From: JAGOUY01 sp964562155
Lineage (GTDB): Bacteria; Patescibacteriota; Patescibacteriia; 2-12-FULL-60-25
Reading direction: 5' to 3'
Assembly (NCBI GenBank): GCA_964562155.1
Contig: CAZLRU010000010.1
Location: forward strand, 1-55,177
Length of the DNA stretch: 55,177 nt
Position numbers and translations under genes: made by a program. Every line of letters begins with the position of its first letter. Position 1 is the first letter of the stretch. The notes below the pieces were generated by a model. It had not been told where the DNA came from and made no database searches. It saw nothing but the letters and a program-made list of their open reading frames with translations. This document shows positions 15,710-25,000 of this stretch, in pieces.

Positions 15710-18190
15710 ATGTATAGCCTGGTCGAAGCGATGGATCTGTCTGTTGGGCGAATCGGTGGTAAGGCCGTTCGTCTCGCTGAGCTCGCGCGTTTGGGATATA
15801 GGGTCAAGCCGGCTCTTATTCTGGACGTTGATGAGGTCTCGGCGATTGCTCGAGGAACGTTCCCCTTTTCTTCTTTGCACCAGGCTCTGTCGTCTTATTC
15901 TGCTCCGACGTTCGCGGTACGAAGCTCGGCGGATGGAGAAGACGGTGAGCATTCGTGGGCTGGTCAGTTCATGACGGAGCTGTTCGTGATTCCGACCGAG
16001 CTGATCGGTGCCATTCAGCGCTGCGCTCAGGCTGTCGACGGAGCTACCGTGATGGCCTACGCCAAGTTGCATCACGCGCCCGTTCCTCCGCTCGCGCTTA
16101 TCATTCAGGAGATGGTACCTGCGGTCATGTCGGGAGTCATGTTTACCTGCGATCCTACCCATGGAGCCAAGCAGATTCTTATCGAAATGGTTTCGGGCGT
16201 GGCCGAGGAACTCGTGTCTGGTACTCGTCAGCCTCGTCGCTATCGCATTTCTCGTGCTACGGGTGAGGTGGTTTCTGTCGAAGGAGCCGCTCTGCCTGAA
16301 CTGTCCGAAGTATTGCTCGCAGAACTTCTGCAGGTCGCTGATGATCTCGATCGACACTTCGGTTGCCATCAGGATATCGAGTGGGCGGTTGATGCGGATG
16401 GGCGTCTCTTTCTGAATCAGTGTCGCAACATTACGGTTGACGCCGAGGGTGATGAGGTGACGATCGAGACCGCCGCGATTGCTCGGCATCGTCTTCATGC
16501 CTGTCTGGAGCTTGAGAGTGTTCGTCTTAAGACTTTGGGTGCGGAGATCGGCGAAGATGTTTTGACAGATCAGAATGTCTCCGAGATTCTTACGCCTCAT
16601 CCCTGTCGCATGGCGTTTGGTTTGTTTACGTACGTGTTTGCTCACGACGATGGAGCCATTCGTGTTGGCCGCTGTCAGATGGGGTATGAGATTGGTGCTG
16701 AACTGAATGATGGGTTTTTTCGGTTGGTTGCTGGACAGCCTCGTTGCAGCATTATCCATGATGCGATGACATATCGTATTCAGGGTATCCCGCTCACTGA
16801 TTACATGCTGATCGTTCGAGAATATCTTGCTCGTATTAAAGGCGATCTTCGCTGCGCGAGCTATCCTGAGATTGGTCTCTATGAACAGGATCCTGACGTG
16901 GGCTTTTTAGAGAAGATCTTCGGTCCGGAGAAGGCCGGGGTATATCTCCGCTGTTACGAGCAGTTCTTCCTCCGTTTCCATGAGGTTGAGACTCATCTTC
17001 TGTCTACGGGGCTTGATCCTTTTACCCAGAGCTGGCGTGAACGTATCGGTCTGCTGTCACAGATGGACGGCGACGATCTTTCTACCTTGGTCGCGGGCTA
17101 TCGCGAGGTGTGTGATGCCTTGCGGACGGATGCCTGCGTGATGTTCGTGACGGTCGCTCGCTTGGCTTTTTTTGCCTATGCGCGACTCAAGCGTGTGCTT
17201 ATCCGTTTGTATGGTGCAGCCCAGGCGGAAATGTTTTTGCCGGTTCTGTGTAGTCAGGCTGATCCGTCTCGGAATCCTAACCTCCGTTTTTCTGTTGCGC
17301 TGGCCGATCTGCGGGATGGTCGAGTGACGTTGGAGGAAGTGATGGAGGAGTTTGGTCATTTGGCTGCTCATCAGATGGAAATTTCCGTTCCGCGTTACCG
17401 TGAACAGCCTGAAGTTGTTCGGCAGATGGCGATGGGGTTGGAGGGAGACCCGCTCACGGACTATGCGCGGACCGCTAACCAGGGTGAGGAGTTGTTCTTG
17501 CGCTTGTCTGCAGAGGCGACCAGTGACGATCGTCGGGAGCTCGACTTTGCTGTGCGTGCAGCGCGTGCATTCTTGGTGGCTCGCGAGGCGGTCAAGTTCG
17601 AGTTTCTGCGTGGTTACGAACTTGCTCGTAGACTCGCTCTTCGTATCGCTCGTACGCTCAACTGGGAGGCGGACCTTGTCTTTCATCTCGATCCGCGCGA
17701 TATCTTTACTCTTATCGGTCGTGAACACGCTCTTCAGGCACAGGCTTTGGAGGAGCAAGTTACCTGGCGTCGTCATCGACTGGTCTTCGTTCCTCAAGCA
17801 TTCTTTGTTAATGATCTGACTGTTATTGGTCAAGCGCCGTTGACGGAAACGGGCGATGCTCTTCACGGAGTTGGTGTTACGAACTTTATCACTGAAGGTG
17901 AAGTTGTCGTGATTCACTCTCTGTCTGACAGGCGTCAGCTCGCCCTGCTGCGTCCTGGCTCTGTGCTCGTGACGGTCACGACTGATCCTGCCTGGACTGC
18001 TGCCATGTCGATCATTGGTCGTCAGGGCGCGCTCGTGACCGAGGTTGGTGGTGTTCTGGCTCACGCGGCTATTTATGCCCGTGAAGTGGGGTTTGCCGCC
18101 GTCCTCAATGTTTCGGGTGCTACTCACCGTCTGCGGACGGGTATGCGTGTCCGCGTTGATGGTCGAGCGGGTACCGTTCACATTCTTTAA
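15710..18190 (+). CDS. PEP-synthase / rifampin-phosphotransferase-like enzyme
   Basis: This 826-residue protein has three parts. Residues ~1-250 are a PPDK/PEP-synthase ATP-grasp domain: GRIGGKAVRLAELARLGYRV, then FAVRSSADGED..SWAGQF, and EWAVDADGRLFLNQCRNIT at the end. Residues ~280-720 are a mostly helical central domain. Residues ~740-826 are a swivelling domain with LVTEVGGVLAHAAIYAREVG, whose His is the phosphate carrier. There is no C-terminal pyruvate/PEP barrel, so by analogy with rifampin phosphotransferase it may transfer phosphate from ATP to a small molecule held in the central domain. AAAGAGG stands before the chosen ATG. It is GC-rich and has a terminator of its own. Confidence 0.8.
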   Translation: MYSLVEAMDLSVGRIGGKAVRLAELARLGYRVKPALILDVDEVSAIARGTFPFSSLHQALSSYSAPTFAVRSSADGEDGEHSWAGQFMTELFVIPTELIGAIQRCAQAVDGATVMAYAKLHHAPVPPLALIIQEMVPAVMSGVMFTCDPTHGAKQILIEMVSGVAEELVSGTRQPRRYRISRATGEVVSVEGAALPELSEVLLAELLQVADDLDRHFGCHQDIEWAVDADGRLFLNQCRNITVDAEGDEVTIETAAIARHRLHACLELESVRLKTLGAEIGEDVLTDQNVSEILTPHPCRMAFGLFTYVFAHDDGAIRVGRCQMGYEIGAELNDGFFRLVAGQPRCSIIHDAMTYRIQGIPLTDYMLIVREYLARIKGDLRCASYPEIGLYEQDPDVGFLEKIFGPEKAGVYLRCYEQFFLRFHEVETHLLSTGLDPFTQSWRERIGLLSQMDGDDLSTLVAGYREVCDALRTDACVMFVTVARLAFFAYARLKRVLIRLYGAAQAEMFLPVLCSQADPSRNPNLRFSVALADLRDGRVTLEEVMEEFGHLAAHQMEISVPRYREQPEVVRQMAMGLEGDPLTDYARTANQGEELFLRLSAEATSDDRRELDFAVRAARAFLVAREAVKFEFLRGYELARRLALRIARTLNWEADLVFHLDPRDIFTLIGREHALQAQALEEQVTWRRHRLVFVPQAFFVNDLTVIGQAPLTETGDALHGVGVTNFITEGEVVVIHSLSDRRQLALLRPGSVLVTVTTDPAWTAAMSIIGRQGALVTEVGGVLAHAAIYAREVGFAAVLNVSGATHRLRTGMRVRVDGRAGTVHIL

Positions 18191-18202
18191 TCTTTTTCCT
18201 TT

Positions 18203-18232
18203 GAGGGCGGCTCTCGCCCTCTTCTGATTTTT
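18203..18232 (+). terminator. Terminator of the phosphotransferase gene
   Basis: GAGGGCG/CGCCCTC stem followed by TTCTGATTTTTT. Confidence 0.75.
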
Positions 18233-18235
18233 TGC

Positions 18236-18241
18236 TATCTT
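18236..18241 (+). promoter_or_regulatory. -10 box for the histidine phosphatase gene
   Basis: TGC-TATCTT lies seven bases before the ATG at 18249; it directly follows the upstream terminator. Confidence 0.4.
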
Positions 18242-18248
18242 GTTTTGT

Positions 18249-18899
18249 ATGCCACGTTTTATTTTTCTGCGTCACAGTAAGTTGGATCTCCCTTATCCTT
18301 CCTATGATCAGATGCCATTCGCGTATCTCTGTGCCTTGGCCAGTGGGCAGGTGGATCCAACGATTGATAAAAAATTCTGCCGAGAGGCGTTTTGCCGGTT
18401 ACCGTTGTCTTCTCTTTGCGATAGGTCTGTTCAAGTTTGGTCTAGTCCGGCTCAGAGGTGTCGTGATAGCGCTGAGATTTTACAAGAGGTATTGTCTGAT
18501 CAAGGAGTGAATTGTTCTATGGATACAACTGTTTTATCTGAACTTGAGGAAGTTCGTTTTGACTTATCTCATTTGTATACGCCACCTGTTTCGGGTACGG
18601 ATATGACACAGGTTAACTTGGCGGTGTTTCAGGGCATGTTGGATGGAGTATATGCCGAGGCGATTGATTTGGTTTATAGAAGGGCGCAGGTGGTGCTAGA
18701 CGGTCTAGCTAGGGAGAATACGACGGTTATCTGTCTTACGCATGATTTTTTTATGAGGGTGATTGAGCTTTTGATTCGAGTTCCTGATCTTCACGCTTCA
18801 TCGATATCTATGGAGATGCTGAAAGCTACTTGGAGAAACGTCTACTGTTCTGGATTTGCTTGTGATATAGAGGGTCGACGGTTGATTCAGGTGAGCTGA
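18249..18899 (+). CDS. Histidine phosphatase superfamily protein
   Basis: This 216-residue protein begins MPRFIFLRHSK, the RH motif of the phosphoglycerate-mutase-like histidine phosphatases. It also contains VWSSPAQRCRDSAEIL (the second catalytic Arg region) and VICLTHDFFMRVIELLI, where the second catalytic His sits in T-H-D. The third residue of the usual RHG triplet is Ser. These enzymes remove phosphate from small metabolites or proteins through a phosphohistidine. The ATG at 18249 was chosen because the RH motif must lie near the N-terminus. Confidence 0.8.
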   Translation: MPRFIFLRHSKLDLPYPSYDQMPFAYLCALASGQVDPTIDKKFCREAFCRLPLSSLCDRSVQVWSSPAQRCRDSAEILQEVLSDQGVNCSMDTTVLSELEEVRFDLSHLYTPPVSGTDMTQVNLAVFQGMLDGVYAEAIDLVYRRAQVVLDGLARENTTVICLTHDFFMRVIELLIRVPDLHASSISMEMLKATWRNVYCSGFACDIEGRRLIQVS

Positions 18900-18925
18900 C
18901 CGGTGTTTTTCTAGAAAAGAAACAA

Positions 18926-18953
18926 GCGCCGGCAACCATGATGGGTCGGGCGC
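18926..18953. terminator. Probable terminator between convergent genes
   Basis: GCGCC/GGCGC with inner pairing and flanking A/T-rich tracts, between the histidine phosphatase gene and the 58-residue gene. Confidence 0.45.
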
Positions 18954-18991
18954 CTTTTAAGGAAGAAGAGAGGTGTGTGGAGGGGTGCTCC

Positions 18992-19168
18992 TCAGAAGTG
19001 GGGGCTGTTCCCCTTGTTGCTGCCCCAGGTAGGGTTCCCGTGTTTGACGGGCGAGATCGTTGGTGATCTTTTGCGATCGTCCGACGGCCTCGTTCGTTTG
19101 GGGTCGGGCGCGTTGGTTGCGGTCGGCTCAGGATCGGGCGGCACGTTCTCGAACGGGTCGATTCCCAT
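18992..19168 (-). CDS. Small GC-rich hypothetical protein (58 aa)
   Basis: GGAGG lies six bases before ATG 19168. The frame encodes 58 residues, MGIDPFENVPPDPEPTATNA at the start, rich in Pro, Asp, Asn, Lys and Arg and probably unstructured. No family is recognised. It is bounded by terminators and follows the pattern of the other GC-rich monocistronic genes here. Confidence 0.5.
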   Translation of the reverse strand: MGIDPFENVPPDPEPTATNAPDPKRTRPSDDRKRSPTISPVKHGNPTWGSNKGNSPHF

Positions 19169-19256
19169 GGTTGCCTCCAGCTGGTGGTTCAGGTGCTGAC
19201 CTGAACGAGGGGAGGGGCTGGCCTCTCGCCTCGGCACAAATCATCACTAGATACAA

Positions 19257-19281
19257 AAGGCCACCTTTTGTAGGTGGCCTT
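19257..19281. terminator. Terminator-like hairpin upstream of the 58-residue gene
   Basis: AAGGCCACC/GGTGGCCTT stem with T residues on the minus-strand side, about 90 nt before that gene's start. Confidence 0.65.
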
Positions 19282-19283
19282 CA

Positions 19284-19357
19284 GATCAAACGTGTGTACG
19301 CTAATCTTTCGTCCACCTAGGGTGACGTAAAGTAGCTAAACGCGAACACGTTTGATC
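19284..19357. repeat. 12-bp inverted repeat GATCAAACGTGT / ACACGTTTGATC
   Basis: Arms at 19284-19295 and 19346-19357 are exact complements separated by 50 nt. The arms may form a stem or be the ends of a small relic; no coding sequence lies inside. Confidence 0.6.
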
Positions 19358-19430
19358 TCATGTGTTTTACGATAACGTTCAGAGAAGAGGGTGTCAAATG
19401 AGGGTTGCGCTGCGCGCGGCAGTGGAAGTA

Positions 19431-19595
19431 GGCGATGGGCTCGCACGGTGACAGTGTTTGTCGCCTGCGGAACTCGCTTCCCGCCTCCGAGGCGGGACCG
19501 GAGCTCTTCCTTCGGGCGCAACGACCGCATCGGAATAGTTCCTAGCTCAGATAGTCCTCGTCGACAAACACTGTCACCGTGCGAGCCCTAGATAG
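19431..19595 (+). repeat. GATGGGCTC palindromic element, copy 1
   Basis: Ends GGCGATGGGC and GAGCCCTAGATAG. Perfect 27-bp arms lie at 19437-19463 and 19562-19588. The core (type A') contains its own hairpin (CCCGCC/GGCGGG), GGAACT/AGTTCC pairing and the conserved TCCTCGTCGACAAA. A 5' mini-hairpin TGCGCTGCGCGC lies at 19406, and a purine-rich tail follows the 3' end. It lies between two minus-strand genes. Confidence 0.9.
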
Positions 19596-19638
19596 AAAAA
19601 GAGAAGAGAGGGGGAGGGGGAAAGGATAAAACGTTGAA

Positions 19639-19662
19639 GCCGACAGCGGAGGGGCTGTCGGC
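19639..19662 (-). terminator. Terminator of the 44-residue gene
   Basis: GCCGACAGC/GCTGTCGGC stem followed on the minus strand by TTCAACGTTTT. Confidence 0.7.
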
Positions 19663-19707
19663 GGTGAGTAGGGGGTGTGTGGCACGAGGATGCTCGTGCG
19701 TTGTTGG

Positions 19708-19842
19708 TCAGACGGGGCCCACGTAGCAGCCGGCATCGACCGCTTCGGCGGTGCAGCCCGGCTCGATCTCCTCGGGACGTTGTTCGCTCGCAGGGGTCTG
19801 GGGTGCGTTGTTGGTGCTCGGGTCTCGTGCTGTCTCGTTCAT
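19708..19842 (-). CDS. Very small GC-rich gene (44 aa)
   Basis: AGGAG lies seven bases before ATG 19842 and the frame stops at TGA 19708-19710. The product starts MNETARDPSTNNAPQTPASE, is acidic and low in hydrophobic residues, and has two Cys in its C-terminal third (PGC...GCY). It sits between a strong upstream hairpin (19921) and its own terminator. The ribosome site and flanking terminators are the reasons to call it; no family is known to me. Confidence 0.45.
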   Translation of the reverse strand: MNETARDPSTNNAPQTPASEQRPEEIEPGCTAEAVDAGCYVGPV

Positions 19843-19920
19843 CGCGCTTCTCCTCGGTTCTGACGTTGAGCGTCACCGCTGGACTGATCTCCTCGATCTG
19901 TGCCAGCGGCCACGACAACG

Positions 19921-19952
19921 AAAAAGCCTCCGATGGTCGTCGGAGGCTTTTT
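19921..19952. terminator. Hairpin with A/T tracts upstream of the 44-residue gene
   Basis: AAAAAGCCTCCG with its exact complement ending in TTTTT, about 80 nt before the gene. It looks like a bidirectional terminator. Confidence 0.7.
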
Positions 19953-20082
19953 GCATTGTGTCGCACGCAAACTTAGCCACCGATCGGAGGAGAAATAATG
20001 ATGAGGCTAATAACGCGGGCGAACATATCTGTTTCTAAGCTAATACACCTTGGAAATGGTGTCAAATGTTGAAAGGGGGATA

Positions 20083-20279
20083 TAGGTGATGGGCTCGTAT
20101 ACACGTAGGTATTGATGCTTGTCTTTTGCCTTACGGGTCCTGCTACTGCGGTACCTTAGAATGCTCGCCGCCAATCACGTGGGGAGAGCGGACTGCGCGT
20201 TCTAAGGAATCCGCCTCCGTGTCACCCGTGCGGATTTTAGAGGAATATCAATCCCTATATGTGTGCGAGCCCTAGATAG
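20083..20279 (+). repeat. GATGGGCTC palindromic element, copy 2
   Basis: Ends TAGGTGATGGGC and GAGCCCTAGATAG. Arms lie at 20091-20116 and 20247-20272, with five differences of which three are G-T wobbles. The core is type C, shared with copy 7. Helices are 20154-20164/20197-20207, 20168-20171/20188-20191 and 20209-20213/20231-20235. ACGGGT at 20133 can pair with ACCCGT at 20224 in the last hairpin's loop. Confidence 0.85.
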
Positions 20280-20290
20280 GAGACAGAGAG

Positions 20291-21382
20291 TTATGAAGCG
20301 ACTCGATCAATGTACTCGTGTACTACGTCGTAATATTGTTTTATGGAGGGGATGTGGACCCATTCGTCTTTGGCGTGGTGGTTGGCACCATCGGGTTGGC
20401 TGATGAGGACGGGGATGTTGTGGGCGGAGAAGAAACGGCCGTCGGAGGAGCCATGACCGTGGGAGACTTCCGGGGTGCGACCGTGTTGGCTAACGACATC
20501 GAAGAATGTTTTTACGAGTGGGTGTTGAAGGTCGACGTTGGTCATCGGTTCGAAGAACTTTATTTCGAGCGTAACGTGTTCCGGTAGGGAGTTTTTTATG
20601 TCTTCGATGAGGAGATTTGGGTTGCTGTGTTCGGTGTAGCGAATGTCACACGTGGCGCTTGCTGTTGATGGAACTTTGTTGACGGATTGACCCCCTTCGA
20701 TGTGGCCAATGTTGATGGTTGAAACCCAGTGGTCATCTGGATGATTGGTGTGCGCGTCGGCAAAGTGTGCTTTCATCTTTTTTAGTGCTTCCATCAGTCG
20801 CTCGATGGCGTTGATGCCTTCCCAGGGGCGAGAGCCGTGGGCGGCGGCGCCAGTGGCTTCGAGACGAATCCAAATGACGCCTTTTTCTTTTTCGACGATT
20901 CGATGAACGGCGAGTCCGCCATCTGGAATGATCGCGACTTGGGGACGATAGCCTTGTTCGAGCAAAACTTTGACCCCATGCATGCCGCCGATTTCTTCGT
21001 CGCCGACGAGCATGAGGCCGACGTCGTGGGAGGTGCGTGCGAGATCTTTCATGAGGGCCATCATGACAGCAACGCCACTTTTCATGTCGACCGCTCCGCG
21101 ACCGTAGAGACGTTCGCCATCGTGGCGGGGGATGAATTGTTCGTCGTCTCCGTCTACGACGTCTAGGTGGCCACAGAGAAAGACTTTGGGGGTTTTGGTG
21201 TGTTTGGTAATGACGAGGGAGGGGATACCGCCATATATATGAGGTTCAATGAGGAGGCCCGTGTCATCAAAATAATTGGCGGAAACATTGCGAGCGTGGA
21301 GAATTTGTTCGGGATTTGCGTGGGTTGAACGGATGCGGATGAGCTCTTCGGTCAGGTTGACGAGGTGTTCAAGGGAGGGCAT
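20291..21382 (-). CDS. M20-family metallopeptidase / deacylase
   Basis: This 363-residue protein has the M20 (ArgE/DapE/CPG2) signatures. FLCGHLDVVDGD and RGAVDMKSGVAVMM supply the first His and the bridging Asp. LVGDEEIGG supplies the general-base and metal-binding Glu pair, and the closing His lies in DGANHHAKDEWVHI. A lid/dimer domain is inserted in the middle, as usual. Such enzymes hydrolyse peptide or N-acyl amide bonds with two zinc ions; the substrate is open. ATG 21382 was chosen over TTG 21421 because TTGACG upstream looks like a promoter and a short leader fits the local style. Confidence 0.88.
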   Translation of the reverse strand: MPSLEHLVNLTEELIRIRSTHANPEQILHARNVSANYFDDTGLLIEPHIYGGIPSLVITKHTKTPKVFLCGHLDVVDGDDEQFIPRHDGERLYGRGAVDMKSGVAVMMALMKDLARTSHDVGLMLVGDEEIGGMHGVKVLLEQGYRPQVAIIPDGGLAVHRIVEKEKGVIWIRLEATGAAAHGSRPWEGINAIERLMEALKKMKAHFADAHTNHPDDHWVSTINIGHIEGGQSVNKVPSTASATCDIRYTEHSNPNLLIEDIKNSLPEHVTLEIKFFEPMTNVDLQHPLVKTFFDVVSQHGRTPEVSHGHGSSDGRFFSAHNIPVLISQPDGANHHAKDEWVHIPSIKQYYDVVHEYIDRVAS

Positions 21383-21515
21383 ATCGTTGGTTATCGTGGA
21401 GCGCGGATCGTTAATCGTCAAACCAGAGAGCTTGACGGTTATTTTATTATTTTGTACAACAATCTACCCGGAAGAGCGGCAGTTGGGCCGTGTCCGGCAG
21501 AGGAGAGACTGCATC

Positions 21516-21893
21516 ATGCACATTCGGTTTTGGCTCTTCATGGGTGACAGGGCCGCCCATCCCTGCCTCTTGGAGGAGAGGCTTCTCGCGGAGGCGATGG
21601 ATGCTGCCAAACGGCGGGAGCAGGGTGCTCTGCTCGTGCTGGAGGTCTGGCTGGCCTCCTTCCTGACGCTGACCACTCCTTCCGACGATCTCTGGGGCAG
21701 CGCTCTCCAGATCATCCAGCTGGTCGATGTCGATCAGCCCGGCCCGTCTGCCCGGGGAGCGTACTTCAACCAGGCTCTCCTGCAGAAGGCCGAGGCCTGT
21801 GGTCGCTCGAACGAGCGGATCGAAGCCATGCGGCATCGCACCTATGGCGGGCACCGTCCGAGCGGCAGCTCGGGACAGACCCACTCGCACTAG
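21516..21893 (+). CDS. GC-rich hypothetical protein (125 aa)
   Basis: AGGAGAG precedes ATG 21516 by eight bases. The 125-residue product starts MHIRFWLFMGDRAAHPCLLE. It has an alpha-helical, Leu/Ala-rich middle (AAKRREQGALLVLEVWLASF) and a His/Ser/Gly-rich tail. No family is recognised. It is monocistronic, divergent from the M20 gene and GC-rich, with a terminator after it. Confidence 0.6.
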   Translation: MHIRFWLFMGDRAAHPCLLEERLLAEAMDAAKRREQGALLVLEVWLASFLTLTTPSDDLWGSALQIIQLVDVDQPGPSARGAYFNQALLQKAEACGRSNERIEAMRHRTYGGHRPSGSSGQTHSH

Positions 21894-21927
21894 TCGACTT
21901 TCGATGGTCTCTATTCTTCTCTTTATT

Positions 21928-21970
21928 GATGGTGTTTCGCATATGTGCGGGGCGCCATCATTTGCTTTTT
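21928..21970 (+). terminator. Terminator after the 125-residue gene
   Basis: GATGGTG/CGCCATC stem with a long loop followed by TTTGCTTTTT. Confidence 0.5.
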
Positions 21971-22019
21971 AGGGGGACTCTTTTCTTTTAGCTTTGATAT
22001 TGATACCTTCCTTTATTAT

Positions 22020-25000
22020 ATGCAACCGCGTCCAATTCATGATATCGAGGCTAAGTGGCAGAAGCAGTGGGAAGAGGAGGGTGTTTATCATGCCGCCGAA
22101 TCTGGCTCGGATAAATTTTATGGGTTGGTTGAGTTTCCGTATCCTTCGGGGGATGGGTTGCATGTAGGGCATCCGCGTTCGTATGTGGCGATTGATTTGG
22201 TGACGCGTAAACGTCGGATGGAGGGGAAGAATGTGTTGTATCCGATTGGCTGGGATGCGTTTGGATTGCCAACGGAGAACTATGCGATTAAGAATAAGAT
22301 TCGACCTCAGGATGCAACCAAGAAAAATATTGCGAATTTTACACGGCAGATAAAATCGTTAGGGGTTGGGTTTGATTGGTCGCGCGAAATTGATACGACG
22401 GATCCGGCGTATTATAAGTGGACCCAATGGCAGTTTTTGCAGTTTTTTAAATATGGGATGGCGTATAAGGCGTCATCGACGATTAATTGGTGTCCACGTT
22501 GTAAGATTGGGTTAGCCAATGAAGAGGCGCAGGGTGGTGTGTGTGAACGGTGTGGGACGGCTGTTGAGAAGCGCGAGAAAGAGCAATGGATGATTCGGAT
22601 TACCGATTATGCGGATCGATTGCTGACCGATTTGAATGCGGTCGACTATTTAGAGAAGGTAAAATCGCAACAAATTAATTGGATTGGGAAGAGTGAAGGG
22701 GCTGAGATCACATTTTCATTGGTTGTGCCCGGTCAGGCCGAGGGGAAGCACACGGTGACTGTGTTTACGACGCGCCCGGATACGATCTTTGGGGCAACAT
22801 TTTTAGTGGTGAGTCCGGAAGTGGCGAAAACCTGGATGGATGTGGGTTGGTCGGCGAGTGAGGAGGTTCGTGCGTACGTTGCGCAATCGTTAGCTCGGGT
22901 TGAGGAAGAACGTACGGCCGATACCAAAGAGAAGACGGGGGTTGCGAGTGGGGTGATGGCTATCAATCCAGCGAATGATGAGCAGATTCCCGTTTGGATT
23001 GCGGATTACGTCTTGGGTTCGTATGGGACGGGGGCGATTATGGCGGTACCAGCGCATGATGAACGTGATTTTGCGTTTGCGCAGAAGTTTGGGTTGCCGA
23101 TTAAGCAGGTTGTTCGTGGACCTGAGCTCGTTGAGCGCAGTCCTTTAGAGAGTTCGGGCTTGAGTGCGGGAGCGTATGGCCATGGTTCTCTTGAGATGGT
23201 TCATGCGTGTTGGACGGGGGAAGGGGAAGCGATTAATTCTGGTTTTTTGGATGGGGCACCTACCTGGAAAGCCAAGGATGACATGATGTCTTGGTTGGAG
23301 GAGAAGAAAGTGGGGAAGCGCAGATCGACCTATCGATTGCGCGATTGGGTGTTTTCGCGTCAGCGGTATTGGGGGGAGCCGATTCCACTCGTCCATTGTA
23401 AAGCGTGTGCCAAGAAGAAGCAGAAGGCGTTGTTGATTCATGGGTTTGGTGGGAGTGGAGAAGGGAATTGGTTTCCTTGGATGAAGGCTCAGCTTGAGAA
23501 TGAGGGGTTTGAAGTATTCGCGCCTACGCTTTCAAGTGCCGATCATCCGACGGTTGAAGCTTGGATGGAAGAACTCAAACCGTTTGTGGATCAATTAAGT
23601 GAAGTAGATGTGGTTATTGGTCACAGTTTGGGGAGTAAGGCAGCGCTTCATCTGATTGAGAGAGCTGGAAAGAGCATTCGCGCTTTGTTTTTGGTGGCTT
23701 CTGCGATTGGAACACTGGAGGATCGTAATTGGGATGATTTGCGTCATCGGTGGCCAACAGCGGATATTGATGCGCTCAAGCGATTTTGGGAGGAACCGTT
23801 TTCTTGGGACCGTATCGGAGCGTTGGTTGAATCGAAACACATTGTTATTTCTGATGATGATCATTTGATTCCTTTGACGACTCATCGGGAGATTCCGTCG
23901 GGATGGTTTCGTCGTGTTTGGTCTGGATATAAGCATTTTCAAGCTCCTGAACAACCGGAATTGTTAAAACTTATTCTTACAAGCAAAAACACCGGATGGA
24001 TTCCTGTTCCTGATGACCAACTGCCTTTGACATTGCCGGAGGTTGAGGCATATGAGCCCACGGATACGGGGGAATCGCCGCTTGCGAAGATGCGGGAGTG
24101 GGTAGAGACGACCTGTCCACGGTGTGCGGGCCCTGCGACGAGAGAGACGGATACCATGCCTAATTGGGCCGGGTCGAGTTGGTATTTTTTGCGGTATTGT
24201 GATCCGCATAATGATAAGGCGTTGGCTTCGCCGGAGGCGCTCAAGTATTGGATGCCCGTCGACTTATATAATGGTGGTATGGAGCACACCACGCTTCACC
24301 TTTTGTATTCGCGCTTTTGGCACAAGTTTTTGTGGGATGTGGGGATTGTGCCGGAAGAGTGTGGGTCGGAACCGTATCGCATGCGTCGATCCCATAATAT
24401 GATTTTGGGAGAGGGCGGGGTGAAGATGTCGAAATCGAAAGGGAATGTCGTTAATCCGGATGATGTGGTTGAAACATATGGCGCGGATGTGTTTCGGTTA
24501 TATGAGATGTTTATCGGGCCGTATGATCAGCCGGCGCCTTGGGATACGAATGGGATTGAGGGGATGAGACGGTTTTTGGATAAGGTGTGGGGGTTGTTTG
24601 GGGAGGGTACGAACAGTGGCACACAAACAGTGACCTCTGATCTTGAGACGCTTTACCATCAGACGGTGAAGAAGGTTTCTGAGGGGATTGAAAATTTGCA
24701 GTTTAATACATGTGTCTCCCAGCTCATGATTCTCACCAATGCTTTTCAGGATGCGGGTGGGATTCCTGTAGCGATGGTAGAAAGTTATGTAAAGATGTTG
24801 GCACTGTTTGCTCCGCATATCACGGAAGAGATTTGGCGAACGATTCTTGGAAAGAGCGGTTCGATCCATGGGTGTGGCGCTGGATGGCCCGTGTATGATG
24901 CAACGAAGTTGCAAGCTTCGACGTTTGAGCTCGTTATGCAAGTGAATGGCAAGGTGCGTGACAAGATGGTCGTGCCTTCGGATATTACGGAGGAAGAAGT

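Larger units (their letters stand above)
19843..20290. other. Gene-poor stretch
   Basis: This 448-nt gap holds the leader of the 44-residue gene, the hairpin at 19921, palindromic element copy 2 and no gene I can support. A 24-codon frame after GGAGGAG at 19988-20070 was considered too short. Confidence 0.5.

Noticed and set aside
15641..16759. Long minus-strand reading frame (372 codons) opposite the phosphotransferase gene
   Set aside because: It is antisense to a protein with clear family motifs, has no ribosome site, and its composition (Arg, Asn, Thr, His) is that of a shadow frame. The same applies to the 374-codon frame at 17057-18181.
19998..20072. 24-codon frame after GGAGGAG
   Set aside because: Too short, with no similarity and no terminator behind it; the ribosome-like site may be chance in a purine-rich stretch.
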